Source: Brachyhypopomus gauderio
Taxonomy: Eukaryota > Chordata > Actinopteri > Gymnotiformes > Hypopomidae
Length of the DNA stretch: 64,000 nucleotides
Direction: 5' to 3'
NCBI RefSeq assembly: GCF_052324685.1
Contig: NC_135221.1
Location: 5,155,739 to 5,219,738, forward strand
The notes under the pieces were generated by a model. That model was not told the DNA's origin and ran no database searches. It worked only from the letters and a program-made list of their open reading frames with translations. Below, piece by piece: positions 1 through 10,660 of the stretch. The translations under genes and the position numbers were made by a program. Each line of letters opens with the position of its first letter. Position 1 is the first letter of the stretch.

Positions 1-623
1 CGCCGGGCCCCTCCTGGCCCCTCTGGGGCCCCCCCCACCCAGAGGGTCCCGTGCTCAGCTGCACCTCTGCTTCATGTTTGCGTCCTGCGTCTTGTCCCAC
101 GTCGCCTTGTGGCTCCTCCTGGGCCGCCGCGCTAACCTCCCCGCTCTGCCTCAGCCGCACATCGCTTCCCCCGAGCCCTGCACCTTCCTCCTCCTCCTCT
201 TCCTTCTCCCGGTCCCCTCCCTCCGAGCCCCTGCCGCGGGTCCGGGCCTCTGCCTGGCTTCTTCCGGCAGGAGAAGACGCCAGTGTATCGGTAGCATACT
301 TATTCCATTTCTGCGGTTGGTTTTATGAGTGATCTTTTGAATGGACTGAAACCTGGTCCCCTATGTGGGCGTGTTCAGCCGTAGCCCCGCCCTGTCTGTC
401 CTGCCCTTTGTCTGCCAGCTGCCCACTCTTCCTCTCCCCGTTCTGCCTTCATTTTGGCTCCCTGCGCGGCTTCTCGCCGGGCGTCTGCGTCTGTCCGGCC
501 CCGCACCGCTCAGGAGGCCGGCCTTCTTTCCTAAACCATTGAGACCGCTTCCTGTTTTTTGTTTCTTTGTGCCCCCTCTTCCTCATCCTCCTCTCCCTCA
601 CCCTACCCTCGAATCTGTTGTAG

Positions 624-728
624 GGCTTTTCAAACCCGCGGGCCCGCTGGCAGAGGGCCGCTGGGAGAGACGGGACTGGAGCAGCTGCAGGCCCCAGAAC
701 CGCTACCTGTCAGGGCCCGGACACGCTG
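624..728 (+). other. Candidate 105-nt cassette exon of mbnl3
   Basis: A long pyrimidine tract (about 565-620) ends in TAG at 623. The block runs to CTG at 728 and is followed by GTGAGG, a good 5' splice site. The length is 105 nt, a multiple of three. In the phase required to join the 3983 exon (first two bases completing a codon, last base starting one), it is open with no stop. The encoded peptide is rich in Arg, Trp and Pro and resembles no muscleblind segment I know. GC-rich sequence is often open by chance (all three frames are open here), so this is a splice-site-based guess only. Confidence 0.25.
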
Positions 729-797
729 GTGAGGGTATAGCCCTGCCCCCCTACCCACCTTCCCACGCCCCGCCCCCCACCTCTGTGCATGTACACC

Positions 798-822
798 TGA
801 ACACACACACACACACACACAC
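798..822 (+). repeat. (CA)n microsatellite
   Basis: Perfect CA dinucleotide run inside the first mbnl3 intron of the window. Confidence 0.9.
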
Positions 823-957
823 CTTCCCTACTCACTGATCACACAGCTACATCAGCCTGACACCACACACTCTCCGCCATGTTATTTGAAGGCCGAAACG
901 GTTTTAAGGAGTGGACACACACCCACCTCACACCTCTGCTCTGCATCCGGTGCACTG

Positions 958-1553
958 CACTACCCTTCTATACTACGCTTCTGTACTACCCTTCTATACT
1001 ACCCTTCTGTACTACCATTCTGTACTACCCTTCTATACTACGCTTCTGCACTACCCTTCTATACTACGCTTCTGTACTACCCTTCTGTACTACGCTTCTG
1101 TACTACGCTTCTGTACTACCCTTCTATACTACGCTTCTGTACTACCCTTCTGTACTACCCTTCTGTACTACCATTCTGTACTACCCTTCTGTACTACCAT
1201 TTAGTACTACCCATCTATACTACCATTCTGTACTAGCCTTCTGTATTACCCTTCTGTACTACGTTTCTGTACTACCATTCTGTACTACCCTTCTATACTA
1301 CGCTTCTGTACTACCCTTCTATACTACGCTTCTGTACTACCATTCTGTACTACCCTTCTATACTACGCTTCTATACTGCCCTTCTATACTACGCTTCTGT
1401 ACTACCCTTCTGTACTACCATTCTGTACTACCCTTCTGTATTACCCTTCTATACTGCCCTTCTGTACTACCCATCTATACTACCCTTTAGTACTACCCAT
1501 CTATACTACCATTCTGTACTACCCTTCTATACTACTGTACTGTACTACCCTTG
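958..1553 (+). repeat. 13-bp minisatellite, about 45 units
   Basis: Tandem array of the unit cttctRtactacS with unit-to-unit variation at a few fixed positions (G/A in RTAC, and C, G or A at the ends). Because 13 is not divisible by three, the array reads as a long open Tyr/Leu/Pro/Thr-rich frame in all three frames. Those frames are repeat artefacts, not genes. Confidence 0.95.
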
Positions 1554-1974
1554 TATGCTATCGTTTTGTACTGCCCTTCTGGGGGAGCCACTGGTGTTCT
1601 TCAAATCCCTAATCCTCTGTTTGTGGTGTAATGACCGATGCTGTGGTCTAGAGTGAACCTGGTGCCTGTGCGTGTGCATGTATGCGTGTGTTCGTATATG
1701 CATGCGTGTGCCTGTACCGTTAAACCTGAGCCCGCTCCCACCCCGCTCCCCTCACAAAAATAGTTTCCTCTCCTAATTAACTGCAATAAAGAAAAATAAA
1801 TTGAGAGGACAGTACAGCTTTAGAAACGCAATACACAATAATATCTGTACTAGATAACTTCTTAAGCAAAATAAGATTCCAACAAAATAAGGTTCACAGC
1901 TCCGTGTTCCTCGGGAGTGGAATATGTAAACAATGCGCACGAGGGCATCAAAGGACTGAATCGAAACTAGCTAG

Positions 1975-2046
1975 CAGTGGTACGCTAACGACAGCGGTGG
2001 TACGCTAACGACAGCTAGCGGTGGTACGCTAACGACAGCTAGCGTC
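1975..2046 (+). repeat. Short tandem triplication with GCTAGC motif
   Basis: About three imperfect copies of a 20-26 bp unit containing gtggtacgctaacgacag, two followed by ctagcg. It resembles the GCTAGC/TTAGC clusters seen next to the other promoters in this window. Confidence 0.75.
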
Positions 2047-2404
2047 GCCACAGCGGGTGGAAATTATCATACAGTTAAGCCCGCCCACTAAGAGGGAAGA
2101 TATGATTGGTCAATTTTGCTGTCATTTGAAACTGGTATTGCGCTGAATTATAACTGCCGGGCCCTCTGTACACGAACAGCGGGCATCACAGTCCTGATGG
2201 GGGGAGAGACAGGCTCACAGGCTTCCACTTAACTTAACCCCTCACCTTCAAACACAGATTGAATAGACACGGTTGAATAATTTATTTGCTTATAATTTTG
2301 TAATTGTTTAGATGTATATTGTCAAACTAAGTAGATAAAATAAAATTGGATAAATTATATATATTTATGTTTTAAGAATATTTTTAGGCCCTCTGAGGGC
2401 CCTG

Positions 2405-2695
2405 ACGGTTCTCCACTGGCCTGTACATGTGCGTCTGCATGTATGCACGTGTGTGTGTATGCATGCAGTGCGTGTGCGCGTGTATGTGTGCACGTGTGCG
2501 TGTATGCGTGCATATGCGTATGCGTGCGTGTGTGCGGGTATGCATGCATGAGTGTATGCGTGCGTGTTCCTGAGAATTTGCATGTATGCGTATGCATGCG
2601 TGTATGAGTGCGTGTGCCTGTGCATTTGCATGTGTGCGTATGCGTGCGTGTGCGGGTATGCGTGTGCGTACGTGCGCCTGTACGTGAGGGGACAC
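2405..2695 (+). repeat. Degenerate alternating TG/CG/TA tract
   Basis: About 290 bp made mostly of tgtgcgtatgcgtgcg-like alternating purine-pyrimidine steps, interrupted by short unique stretches. Both strands give long open frames rich in Cys/Val or His/Thr that are low-complexity shadows. The tract is expected to favour Z-DNA. Confidence 0.8.
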
Positions 2696-3158
2696 GCGTG
2701 TCTGCGTTTCTTTTGCATTTTCGGAGCGTTGGGCACCTCAGATTCCGCCGCTGGTCTCTCCTCAAGCTGTATCTGGCCAGTTGTAGCTCATGTCAGGAGA
2801 GCTACCTCACACACGTCACTCCCAAACACATGTCACTCCCAAACACACGTCACGTGTGCATATCACAGTAACAGGCCTCTCGCAGCGGTCAGTGTTCGGT
2901 GCATACTGTGTTACCACGGGACAAACGTGCTAGTTGTGTGCCACCATGCTTTGTGTGTGTAGTCTACATCAGCCTATCTGTGTTCGTTTGCTTTTCCTTC
3001 TGCTTTCCTCCAGCACATCAAAATACAACCGACAGATGTGAGCGTCTGATCGGATTGATTTTGATGACCTCTCACATTTGTGTATGAAAATGAGAAACAT
3101 AGTTTTGTTGAATTCACATTTCCTTAGTACAGTGCCTAGGTGTAGTTCATGTCAAGTT

Positions 3159-3805
3159 GGTAACACTTTATAATAACCTTTAGAAGCTGTTTAAGACAAT
3201 TGAACTATTAAAACTTAAAAATAAACAGGCAGTTGTATATAGTGAACACTTGGGTGGTTTAGAATTCATATTCTGTGTTTGACAGTTTCTGCCATTTCTA
3301 GACATTTACCATTTCATGAAGTATCTGTAATATGTTCATTGATCTTTTGTTGGTTGTTTGCAAGGCTGTTTTAAAGTAGAATCATAATCGCATCATGATT
3401 ATGTGTAATCTTAACCTTTTTACATGTTTTAGAAGAAATGTGTAAGTTCATAAATCACTTGCTAGTTATTTACTATTCTTTTTGCAGTAAATTATTCCTT
3501 AATGGCAACAAAAACTTGCAGATATAATGAGACAACCTAATAGTTTGATTCAGACAAACCGCTATAGAATAACATTTCTTAGCAGAACATTATGAACAGA
3601 AGACAAAGTAAGTATCATTAGATTGTCCTGGTTTTGCCTGGTAATGATAAGGATCATAGTTTTTAAAAACATAGCCGTAGCCTTTTCATGAATAATATCT
3701 CAATGTGCTGAATAGCCATTTTAGCATTCAGTCGTTTAATAGTTGCTAGTTTATAAATACTTCCTATAAACATCGTATAAACGACGATTGTTATAAAGTG
3801 TTACC
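3159..3805. mobile_element. Small non-autonomous DNA transposon with 15-bp TIR
   Basis: The sequence ggtaacactttataa at 3159-3173 is exactly inverted at 3791-3805 (ttataaagtgttacc). The interior of about 0.6 kb is AT-rich and has no ORF. Fish genomes carry many MITE families with GGTAACACTTTA ends, and this matches that type. I could not identify a perfect target-site duplication; the flanks share only a loose match. Confidence 0.6.
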
Positions 3806-3982
3806 TCTGAGTTTTACTTGCATGTTCTGGGGTGGAAACGTCATCTTGGTAGTACATAAATGCTTGTTACCATGACTCTTCCGCCTGTTCCTCTGGCATA
3901 TTGTGTCATGGTACTCATAACATTCCTCCTCCCCTCCACCTCCCCCTCTCCCTTGTTTCTTGTCTGACTCGCCTGAAAAAAG

Positions 3983-4077
3983 TTCCCATGATGCACGGTG
4001 CCACCACTTCCACTGTTTCGTCGGCTACGACCCCAGTCACCAATGTTCCTTTTGCTGACTCTGCCTCCACCAATCAG
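3983..4077 (+). CDS. mbnl3: mbnl3 (muscleblind-like splicing regulator 3), 95-nt 3' exon
   Basis: Muscleblind-like proteins bind YGCY RNA motifs through CCCH zinc fingers and regulate splicing and mRNA localisation. This exon encodes part of the C-terminal tail: joined in phase, it begins VPMMHGAT and continues through TVS, ATTP and NVPFA motifs to end in NQ. That is the tail seen in vertebrate MBNL1/2/3 (PMMHGAT...SVPFA...NQ), closest to MBNL3. Splice sites are an AG at 3981-3982 with a C/T tract about 25-60 bases upstream, and GTTTGC after 4077. The exon is 95 nt, so inclusion or skipping shifts the downstream frame. The adjacent downstream rap2c in the same orientation matches human MBNL3-RAP2C. 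Earlier mbnl3 exons are outside the window. Confidence 0.85.
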
Positions 4078-4396
4078 GTTTGCCCCTTCATTTTGGCCTC
4101 TTATCTTTTTAGCTGTAGACGCATCGGTTCTGGTCCACAGAGAGAACGCACTTGTATTTATTATATAGGCCTGTTGCGTTATAGATGCAAATGTATGCAG
4201 ATCTAACAGTCCCTATAGGATGTAAAGGGTTCTGTTTATTTTTGTTTATTCGTTCCATATTTAACCAGGAAGGGTGCTTTTGGTCCTTAGGCAAGCCAAC
4301 TGAGTTCGATGTTTGTGCAGGTTAACCCCAACTGGATTCAAACTCTCTGTGGACCATTCAGAGCCTCTGTGTAGCTCAGTGTCACCGTGTCTGTCT

Positions 4397-4398
<2 letters not shown>

Positions 4399-4438
<40 letters not shown>
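4399..4438 (+). repeat. (TG)n microsatellite
   Basis: Pure TG run of about 40 bases in an mbnl3 intron. Confidence 0.95.
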
Positions 4439-4439
<1 letters not shown>

Positions 4440-4569
4440 CACCTCTATACTGTGTCTTTTCAAATGTCCCCACTGTATGTTGGTCCTACATAGCTGCATC
4501 CTCTATGTAGATAAAACGCCGTAGTGTTCAAAGTCATCCTTTCTCTTCTCAGGTCTATTAAAAAACCTT

Positions 4570-4940
4570 TGTGAAAATGACACTGTGATGCAGGCGCCCA
4601 TATAGAGACACCCCCACCCCCCCCTTTTAGCAGGGGACGCAGGTTCGAGTCCCAGCTGTGCAATTTGTCGTCTGGTGATGGTGTCCCATAGGACGCCATC
4701 GGTTGTGTTGTCGCAGAGAGGGAATCTGAGAAACGCTCTTCCTGTACCATCAGCAGGTACCAGGCTGTCGGTCCAGCAGGGCTCCACTCCCCGGTGTGAC
4801 AGACCGCTAGCTTATAATGCTGCGTGGCCAATAGCCCCGAACCATGTCGCTGTCGGACTGCTGTTACCTTTCAGCATGCTGGTTGTGCTGTGTGATTAGG
4901 GACCGCCCCACTACAACACTGGGTCTAGTACTAGACTAAG
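4570..4940 (+). mobile_element. tRNA-derived SINE (candidate)
   Basis: At about 4642-4653 the sequence ggttcgagtccc is a perfect RNA polymerase III B-box (GGTTCGANTCC). About 280 bases of non-tRNA body follow it, containing a paired accgggctgt-like segment and a distinct tail ending near ctagtactagac. A clear A-box at normal spacing was not found, so the 5' part is diverged or truncated. The boundaries are approximate. Open frames here (both strands) are shadows. Confidence 0.5.
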
Positions 4941-5234
4941 GAATGATTCTTAAAAAGACATTTGAAAGCTTTTGCGATGTTTGCTTCTTATTATACGACA
5001 GTCTTTTTTTTTTTTTTTTAATCTGATCCCAGTTTTCAAATTGTCAGCACTGCTGTGGAGGGCAGAGTGAAGAGAATTAATTTCCTGTCTGGTTTTTTTA
5101 TGTTCAGATAATCTCTCAAAAGTCACAAAATGTGCCTTCTTCTGGAGGTCCTTCTTTTCCCGTCTCAGATCAGCGATTACGTCAGGATATTGCAGTTTCA
5201 CATGGCTTCTCCTTGTTGGAAAGAGTAGTTCGGC

Positions 5235-6020
5235 TCGTTCGTGGATAAGAACGTTCTGATTATGATTATGTGGCTAAGAACGTTCTGATGATGATTATGT
5301 GGCTAAGAACGTTCTGATGATGATTATGTGACTAAGAACGTTCTGATGATGATTGTGGCTAAGAACGTTCTGATGATGATTGTTATGTGGCTAAGAACGT
5401 TCTGATGATTGTTATGTGGCTAAGAACGTTCTGATGATGATTGTTATGTGGCTAAGAACGTTCTGATGATGATTGTTATGTGGCTAAGAACGTTCTGATG
5501 ATTGTTATGTGGCTAAGAACATTCTGATGATGATTATGTGGCTAAGAACGTTCTGATGATGATTATGTGGCTAAGAACGTTCTGATGATGATTGTTATGT
5601 GGCTAAGAACGTTCTGATGATGATTGTTATGTGGCTAAGAACGTTCTGATGATGATTATGTGGCTAAGAACATTCTGATGATGATTATGTGGCTAAGAAC
5701 GTTCTGATGATGATTGTTATGTGGCTAAGAACGTTCTGATGATGATTATGTGGCTAAGAACGTTCTGATGATGATTGTTATGTGGCTAAGAACGTTCTTA
5801 TGATGATTATGTGGCTAAGAATGTTCTGATGATGATTGTTATGTGGCTAAGAACGTTCTGATGATGATTATGTGGCTAAGAACGTTCTGATGATGATTGT
5901 TATGTGGCTAAGAACGTTCTTATGATGATTATGTGGCTAAGAATGTTCTGATGATGATTGTTATGTGGCTAAGAACGTTCTGATGATGATTATGTGGCTA
6001 ATAACGTTCTGATGATGGTT
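5235..6020 (+). repeat. Approx. 26-copy 28-32 bp minisatellite with AGAACGTTCT palindrome
   Basis: Units follow gtggctaagaacgttctgatgatgatt(gtt)at, alternating between about 28-30 and 32 bp because of an optional gtt insertion and loss of one gat. Most units keep the 10-bp palindrome AGAACGTTCT; a few have aacatt, aatgtt or ataacg variants. Near the 3' end two segments repeat with an exact 122-bp period (markers aacgttctta at 5791 and 5913), showing recent multi-unit duplication. Confidence 0.95.
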
Positions 6021-6187
6021 TTTATGCCAAGCATCCTTCACTTTGCCTCAGTCTTCATTCTACATTTGTTACCCTAGACCTGAAGGAGCTTTCCTTCTCA
6101 CCTCTCTGCCCCTCCCCTTTCCCACCCAAACCCCTCCCCCTCCTGCCCCCCCCTCCCCTGCTCTGCCCACGTGTCCTTGTCTTCCAG

Positions 6188-6303
6188 TAGACCCCGCCGA
6201 GGTACTGACTGCAGACCCGACAGACCTCCACTGCGTTCCTGTGGATGGCCACTTCAGCCCGGTCCCCAAAATCCTGCTGGCGACACCCATGACTCTGAGT
6301 ACA
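6188..6303 (+). CDS. mbnl3: Candidate alternative 3' exon of mbnl3
   Basis: An exceptionally long pyrimidine tract (about 6090-6185) ends in TTCCAG, followed by a 116-nt block and the strong donor GTAAGC. In the phase obtained when the 95-nt exon is skipped, it reads [V/I]DPAEVLTADPTDLHC... for 38 codons without a stop. In human MBNL genes an alternative tail exon also starts with V/I-D at this position. If the 95-nt exon is included, the first codon here becomes TAG and the protein ends in NQ. Beyond the first two residues there is no obvious similarity to the mammalian exon, so its coding status is inferred from splice sites and phase. Confidence 0.45.
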
Positions 6304-7549
6304 GTAAGCCTCGCCCGCAACCTCAGTTAGAACACGCCCCCCTAACCTTGGCCACGCCCTCCCCCCACCCCCCCACCCTGTCATCACTCCTGACTGCACC
6401 GCCGAGATGCGAATGCAACAAACGTGTGCCTAAACTGTACGCCCCCCCCACCGGGGCAACCCTTTCATCCCTGCAGCTGACGGACACGTTCCACGTCACA
6501 TTAGGGTAGAAAGAACAACAACAAAAAAAACAAAAGACTACGTCAACAAAAGGTTTGTTGATGCTGAAACAGGCAATACGTACGTTTGGACATATAACTG
6601 TTCGAGGAAGCATGCCCTGTTGATGCAAAGAGACTTAGTGGAGCTGAACGCTCTTTGAATTCACAGCCATACAAGTACACACAGATTTGTGGATGTGCAC
6701 ATGCTCGCGCACAAACACACACACACACACACTCGCGCACTTGTGAAAACGGTGCACTCTCTTGAAGTGAGGGTGAAATCTCAGACCCTGCATAAAGGAT
6801 CCACCACAGTAACGGAGCTGAGGTGTGACCGCGCCTGACATCACAGCAGCCGCGTCCGTGGAGAACCCCAGGCTGCCATGGCTGTGTGTGTGTGTGTGTG
6901 TGTGTGCGCACGTCGCCCAGGCCGAGAGAGGGACGCAGACCGCCCACGACCGCTGGCACCAGAGTTTCCACTTCCTTTACATCCTCAACAAGCTTGCATG
7001 TGATTTTTGCTTTGCGCGCAGACTTCAGAGGTTCCTGTGTGCAACGCTGGAGGAAGATTGTTCACGTCATCGTAAGATCATCTTGGCGTCATGTCCTAAA
7101 GGCCGATTTAGTTTAAAGGTCGTCATTGTTCGTGCCTTCCATGTTAGAAGTGTCTTTTCCTGATACTCAAGCACCTGACCTAGATCTTCTGGTAGATATG
7201 TAAAAAACAAAACAAAACAAAAACAAACAAAATCCAAAAAAAAAATGTCATATAGCCTTTTAAAATGTCGGTGTGTTGTTCCTCACCCTGTGTAAAAATC
7301 CACTTGATGTCTGTTCTTGGTCTCGTGAGAGAGTTTCACATATGTAACCCAAACCTGATGTGCAGTAAGAGGTTGACTGAAATTGAGTGTTATTTTTCAC
7401 TGCTTGTAGGGAACGTGGCTGCGCAGATACACACACACACACACACCTCTGTTTTCGAAACGCACACCGCCTTGAGCAGGTGCGAGAATGCCCCTGCGTC
7501 TGCAAAGATGCAGGTTCCCATCGCGGTGGCCCGGCTTGGCACCTGCCGC

Positions 7550-7665
7550 CCCTGTGATTGGACCGGCACCGTTTCCGAGCCCGACTGCTCCTCTCCCGCC
7601 AGCCTCGTCGCGGCTCATTGGCTGTCCCTCGCAAACTAGCGGCCCCTCCCTCTGATTTGCATATG
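7550..7665. promoter_or_regulatory. Promoter-like CCAAT/octamer cluster (candidate)
   Basis: Within a GC-rich island there are two inverted CCAAT boxes (gattgg at 7556 and attgg at 7617) followed by a perfect octamer ATTTGCAT at 7655-7662. Octamer plus CCAAT is the arrangement of some histone and snRNA promoters, and it could equally be an enhancer. No histone ORF or snRNA follows, so its target is unknown. Confidence 0.3.
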
Positions 7666-9239
7666 AAAACGGTCGGTGAGGTCGCCATGGTTTTGCTGGA
7701 GCCTTTTATGGTGCGATTGCTTGCTAGCGTGTTGGTCGCCGCCTCTCGTCATGGTGCGGACGGTCCTTGCCAGAATCCACGGCCCCCTCCCTCCTGCTGT
7801 GTGACGGTCTGTTTGTCTCTGCTTATTGCCTGGCACTATTTGTTCCACCTCACAGTAGCACGAGATCTTGGAGCCGTCCACGCTGCAGATATTCTCAGCC
7901 AAAATGCCTCATGTCGAGTTCCACAGAACGCTTATCTGTTTGGAGGTGTTGTGCAACCAAAGGCCCTCTGGTGACCTGTGTAAAGATGGGGGTAAGATGG
8001 GGCCAGCCGACTAAGAACCCCGACGGTGCCGTTTGCCGAATACCCCTGAAATCGATTGTAGCGTGGTCAATACTTTCCACGCTCCCTGATCTCGCCGTCC
8101 AGCAAGTGCGCCCAAGGCCGTGGGATGTCCAGGCCTCTTAACCAGACCTTTCAAACGCAGCGTTTCCTGATCAACAGTGGTTGACGCAGAAGGGACACGT
8201 GGTTAAAGGGGTGAACCCCGTGCACCTGATCCAAAAACCAGACTGGTGGCTTTCGAGGGCGCTTTCCACCCCCCCCCCTTTGCGTTTGACGCAGTCGATT
8301 GTGATGCGTTTTCTTCTGAGCTCTTCCGTCTTTGCTAATTCACCTCATATGGTTGACTGGAGTCGATTCTGGCTGCTCCAGATATTGCAGCCCTGGGTCT
8401 GTCTGCTCTGAGTGAATCCAGTGATCTGCTCTTGATCTGGTCTGCTGCGAGACCTGGTAAGCGGTTTCTTTAATATGGCCTGAGGTGGTGGTTGGTTTAA
8501 AACGGATGGGTGCAGCGATGCGAGGTATAAAAGACAAACCCAGACTGTGTTTTAGGTTGGCGCAGAAGGCGTTTGTCCCTCCCAGTGACTGTCGGCTAAC
8601 GCTGACTGAATGTTAGAGCATTTTGTTCTTTTAAATTAAGAGTTAATCCGATGTTTTTTGTCTTCATAAATATGCGTCTGTCTAGAAGTTTGAATTCAAA
8701 CCACAGATTTTGTCCTTGTCAAACGTCGGCGGACCAAAATCGTAGGGCTTAGCTGACCGTCAGCCGTTTGACCTGTGTAATAACGTTTGCAAGTTGTGTT
8801 GAAAGCAGTGACCTCACAGGTCACGTAGGAAGAGAAGCACGTCCCTAGAGGATCCACGTCCCTAGAGGAGGTGTACAAGATGCAGCAGAGGTACTGGTGA
8901 ACGATGTCACTTAAAAACATTGCCATGAAAGGGCCTTATATACATTTGAATGTGACATTTAGGACAAGGAGAATGTCGTTAAAGTTTGAGGATGCCTGTA
9001 TTACCTTTTCTTTCCCTTCCTCCCAAATCCAACCACGACATATTTCAACATATCAAGGAGAGCGAAGCCTCTCAATGCCATCCACTGTTGACGTACTATA
9101 CAAATCAGAGTCAAAGGATTCTCGAGTTATGGAGATTCACAAAGGACCTTTTGGAGTTGTTGCTTCGTTAAAACAGCTGTGCTGTTTGGTTGCAAAAGCA
9201 ACGTAGCCACAGTGAGGAGGGATTTTAGATGGAAAACCA

Positions 9240-9307
9240 CTGCATCTAAGAGATGAGGATCACCTGCATCTCTAAGATGAGGATCACTGCATCTCTAAGA
9301 TGAGGAC
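9240..9307 (+). repeat. Short tandem triplication
   Basis: Three near-identical copies of gatgaggatcac(c)tgcatctctaa, about 24-26 bp each. Confidence 0.85.
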
Positions 9308-9759
9308 CTCCCTGGAGAGCGCATATTGGAGTCTGTTAAAAGTAGATCCCTCCAGGCCAAACATTTGGACCTGTTTTCTAGACATAGATTGAGGCTGGGC
9401 AAAGACTAAAACTGGTTTTTACTAGAAATGTTGTCTGAGTAATTTAGTCAAAGTCTTAATCTGTCTTTGGAAAACCAGCCCAAAATATATTATGCTTTAC
9501 TATGGTGATATAAAAGATAATAAGCATGGAGCACTTAAAAGTCAATAGTGTAAAACTGAAGTCAAATGCAAAATCACAACAAGACGATATACTGTGTTAT
9601 TGAAATACTGAATATCTGTGTTGTATACATTTTATAAAATGTTGGTGTGGGTGCGTGTAAAAGTTGGCAGTTGTTAATTTGTTTAGGAGAGTATCAGCTG
9701 TTGATTTGTGTTACAAATTATTTCTTGTAGTTGAATGAATTTCAATACCTAGCCAAGGT

Positions 9760-9785
9760 ATAGATCTCTCTCCCTCTCACCCACC

Positions 9786-9827
<42 letters not shown>

Positions 9828-9847
9828 ACCCCTTTCTCTCTTTTTCT

Positions 9848-9881
<34 letters not shown>

Positions 9882-9890
9882 AAGAGTTAT
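9760..9890 (+). repeat. (CT)n low-complexity tract
   Basis: Two long CT runs separated by cacccaccc and ttttcttctctc sequence. Polypyrimidine on the plus strand, intronic in mbnl3. Confidence 0.95.
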
Positions 9891-10660
9891 GCCTTCTCCA
9901 ACTGCTGTCCAGCTGGAAACAACAAAATACTTGATTAAAAAAACAAAACGTATGCCTCGTTTGGGGCTTTAGCATTTTAAGAACACTCACTTTTTAAGAA
10001 GTGTGTATTCATGTATAAGATAGTTAGATGATCTTATGTGTACATATTACAAGTGCGTCATTGTTATAGTTTTATCAGCATTCTAGTTATCATCACTTGA
10101 CCTTTGTCATTTTAATGGTACTTATTTTGGATATATTGTCACAACTTAAGTCATGTTATAGCGTGTGTGGCATTTTGAAGAACTGTTGATTTCTAGCTAG
10201 TCTGATCATTAATGATTTCCTCTCAGTTACTTGTTATAGAGCATAAAATCTCATCGCATGAAATGAAAATAATCTGAATAATCTGATTCATAGTTTGTGC
10301 AGTTAGTGGTTTAAGATAAAATGCATAAGAAATATCTATTATATATACATTAATCTATATATACATTTATATGTATTACAATGATAGATTCATTGTTACT
10401 TGATAGTAAGTTGTTGTTGCTATGGCAACAAAACTACAACATGGCTACCTTTGTGAATCTTATTGTGAATTTTTTCACACTTAAATTGAAATAATGTACA
10501 AGGTTAACTTATTCTGAAATGGAATGTGTAGTTTATCTTGGATTGAGAGATGATTGCCTATTTTATACAAAAGAAAAAAAATGACAGGTGACATACCTTG
10601 AGTCCAAAGGCCATTTGGAGACATCATATGTTCTGTTTTTATGATTTCTTATTTTTCTAG

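Larger units (their letters stand above)
1..3982. other. mbnl3 intronic or upstream sequence, no proven exon
   Basis: No recognisable muscleblind coding exon is visible here. The zinc-finger exons and the exon ending in the usual PATS-type peptide must lie upstream of the window. The first 850 bases are C/T-rich. The rest holds microsatellites, a 13-bp minisatellite, an alternating TG/CG tract and a small inverted-repeat transposon, listed separately. One exon-like block is at 624-728. A GCTAGC-containing triplicated segment followed by a CCAAT-box sequence (gattgg near 2104) at 1975-2110 could be promoter-like, but nothing downstream supports a start there. Confidence 0.45.
6304..10660. other. 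mbnl3 intronic sequence with GC-rich islands
   Basis: No certain exon. The stretch contains CA/TG microsatellites (6714-6732, 6884-6906, 7428-7446), an A-rich tract at 7200-7246, a GC-rich promoter-like island around 7480-8130 (listed separately), a short 8827-8875 duplication (gtccctagagga twice), a 9240-9307 triplication and a CT-rich block. Open frames on both strands between 7.26 and 8.4 kb overlap each other and show no family resemblance. Confidence 0.4.

Noticed and set aside
879-1490. 203-codon Tyr/Leu/Pro open frame and its two sister frames
   Set aside because: They are readings of a 13-bp tandem repeat in all three phases; no start context, splice site or protein similarity.
2355-2765. 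His/Thr/Arg-rich minus-strand frames and Cys/Val plus-strand frames
   Set aside because: Shadows of the alternating TG/CG tract; low complexity only.
4642-4653. Intact tRNA gene
   Set aside because: Only the B-box is present; no acceptor stem or cloverleaf can be drawn around it.
5235-6020. Possible CRISPR-like array
   Set aside because: Units are contiguous tandem copies without unique spacers, in a vertebrate intron; it is a minisatellite.
6055-6399. Minus-strand Gly/Arg frames opposite 6188-6303
   Set aside because: Complement of the C-rich pyrimidine tract; the plus-strand splice sites explain the region better.
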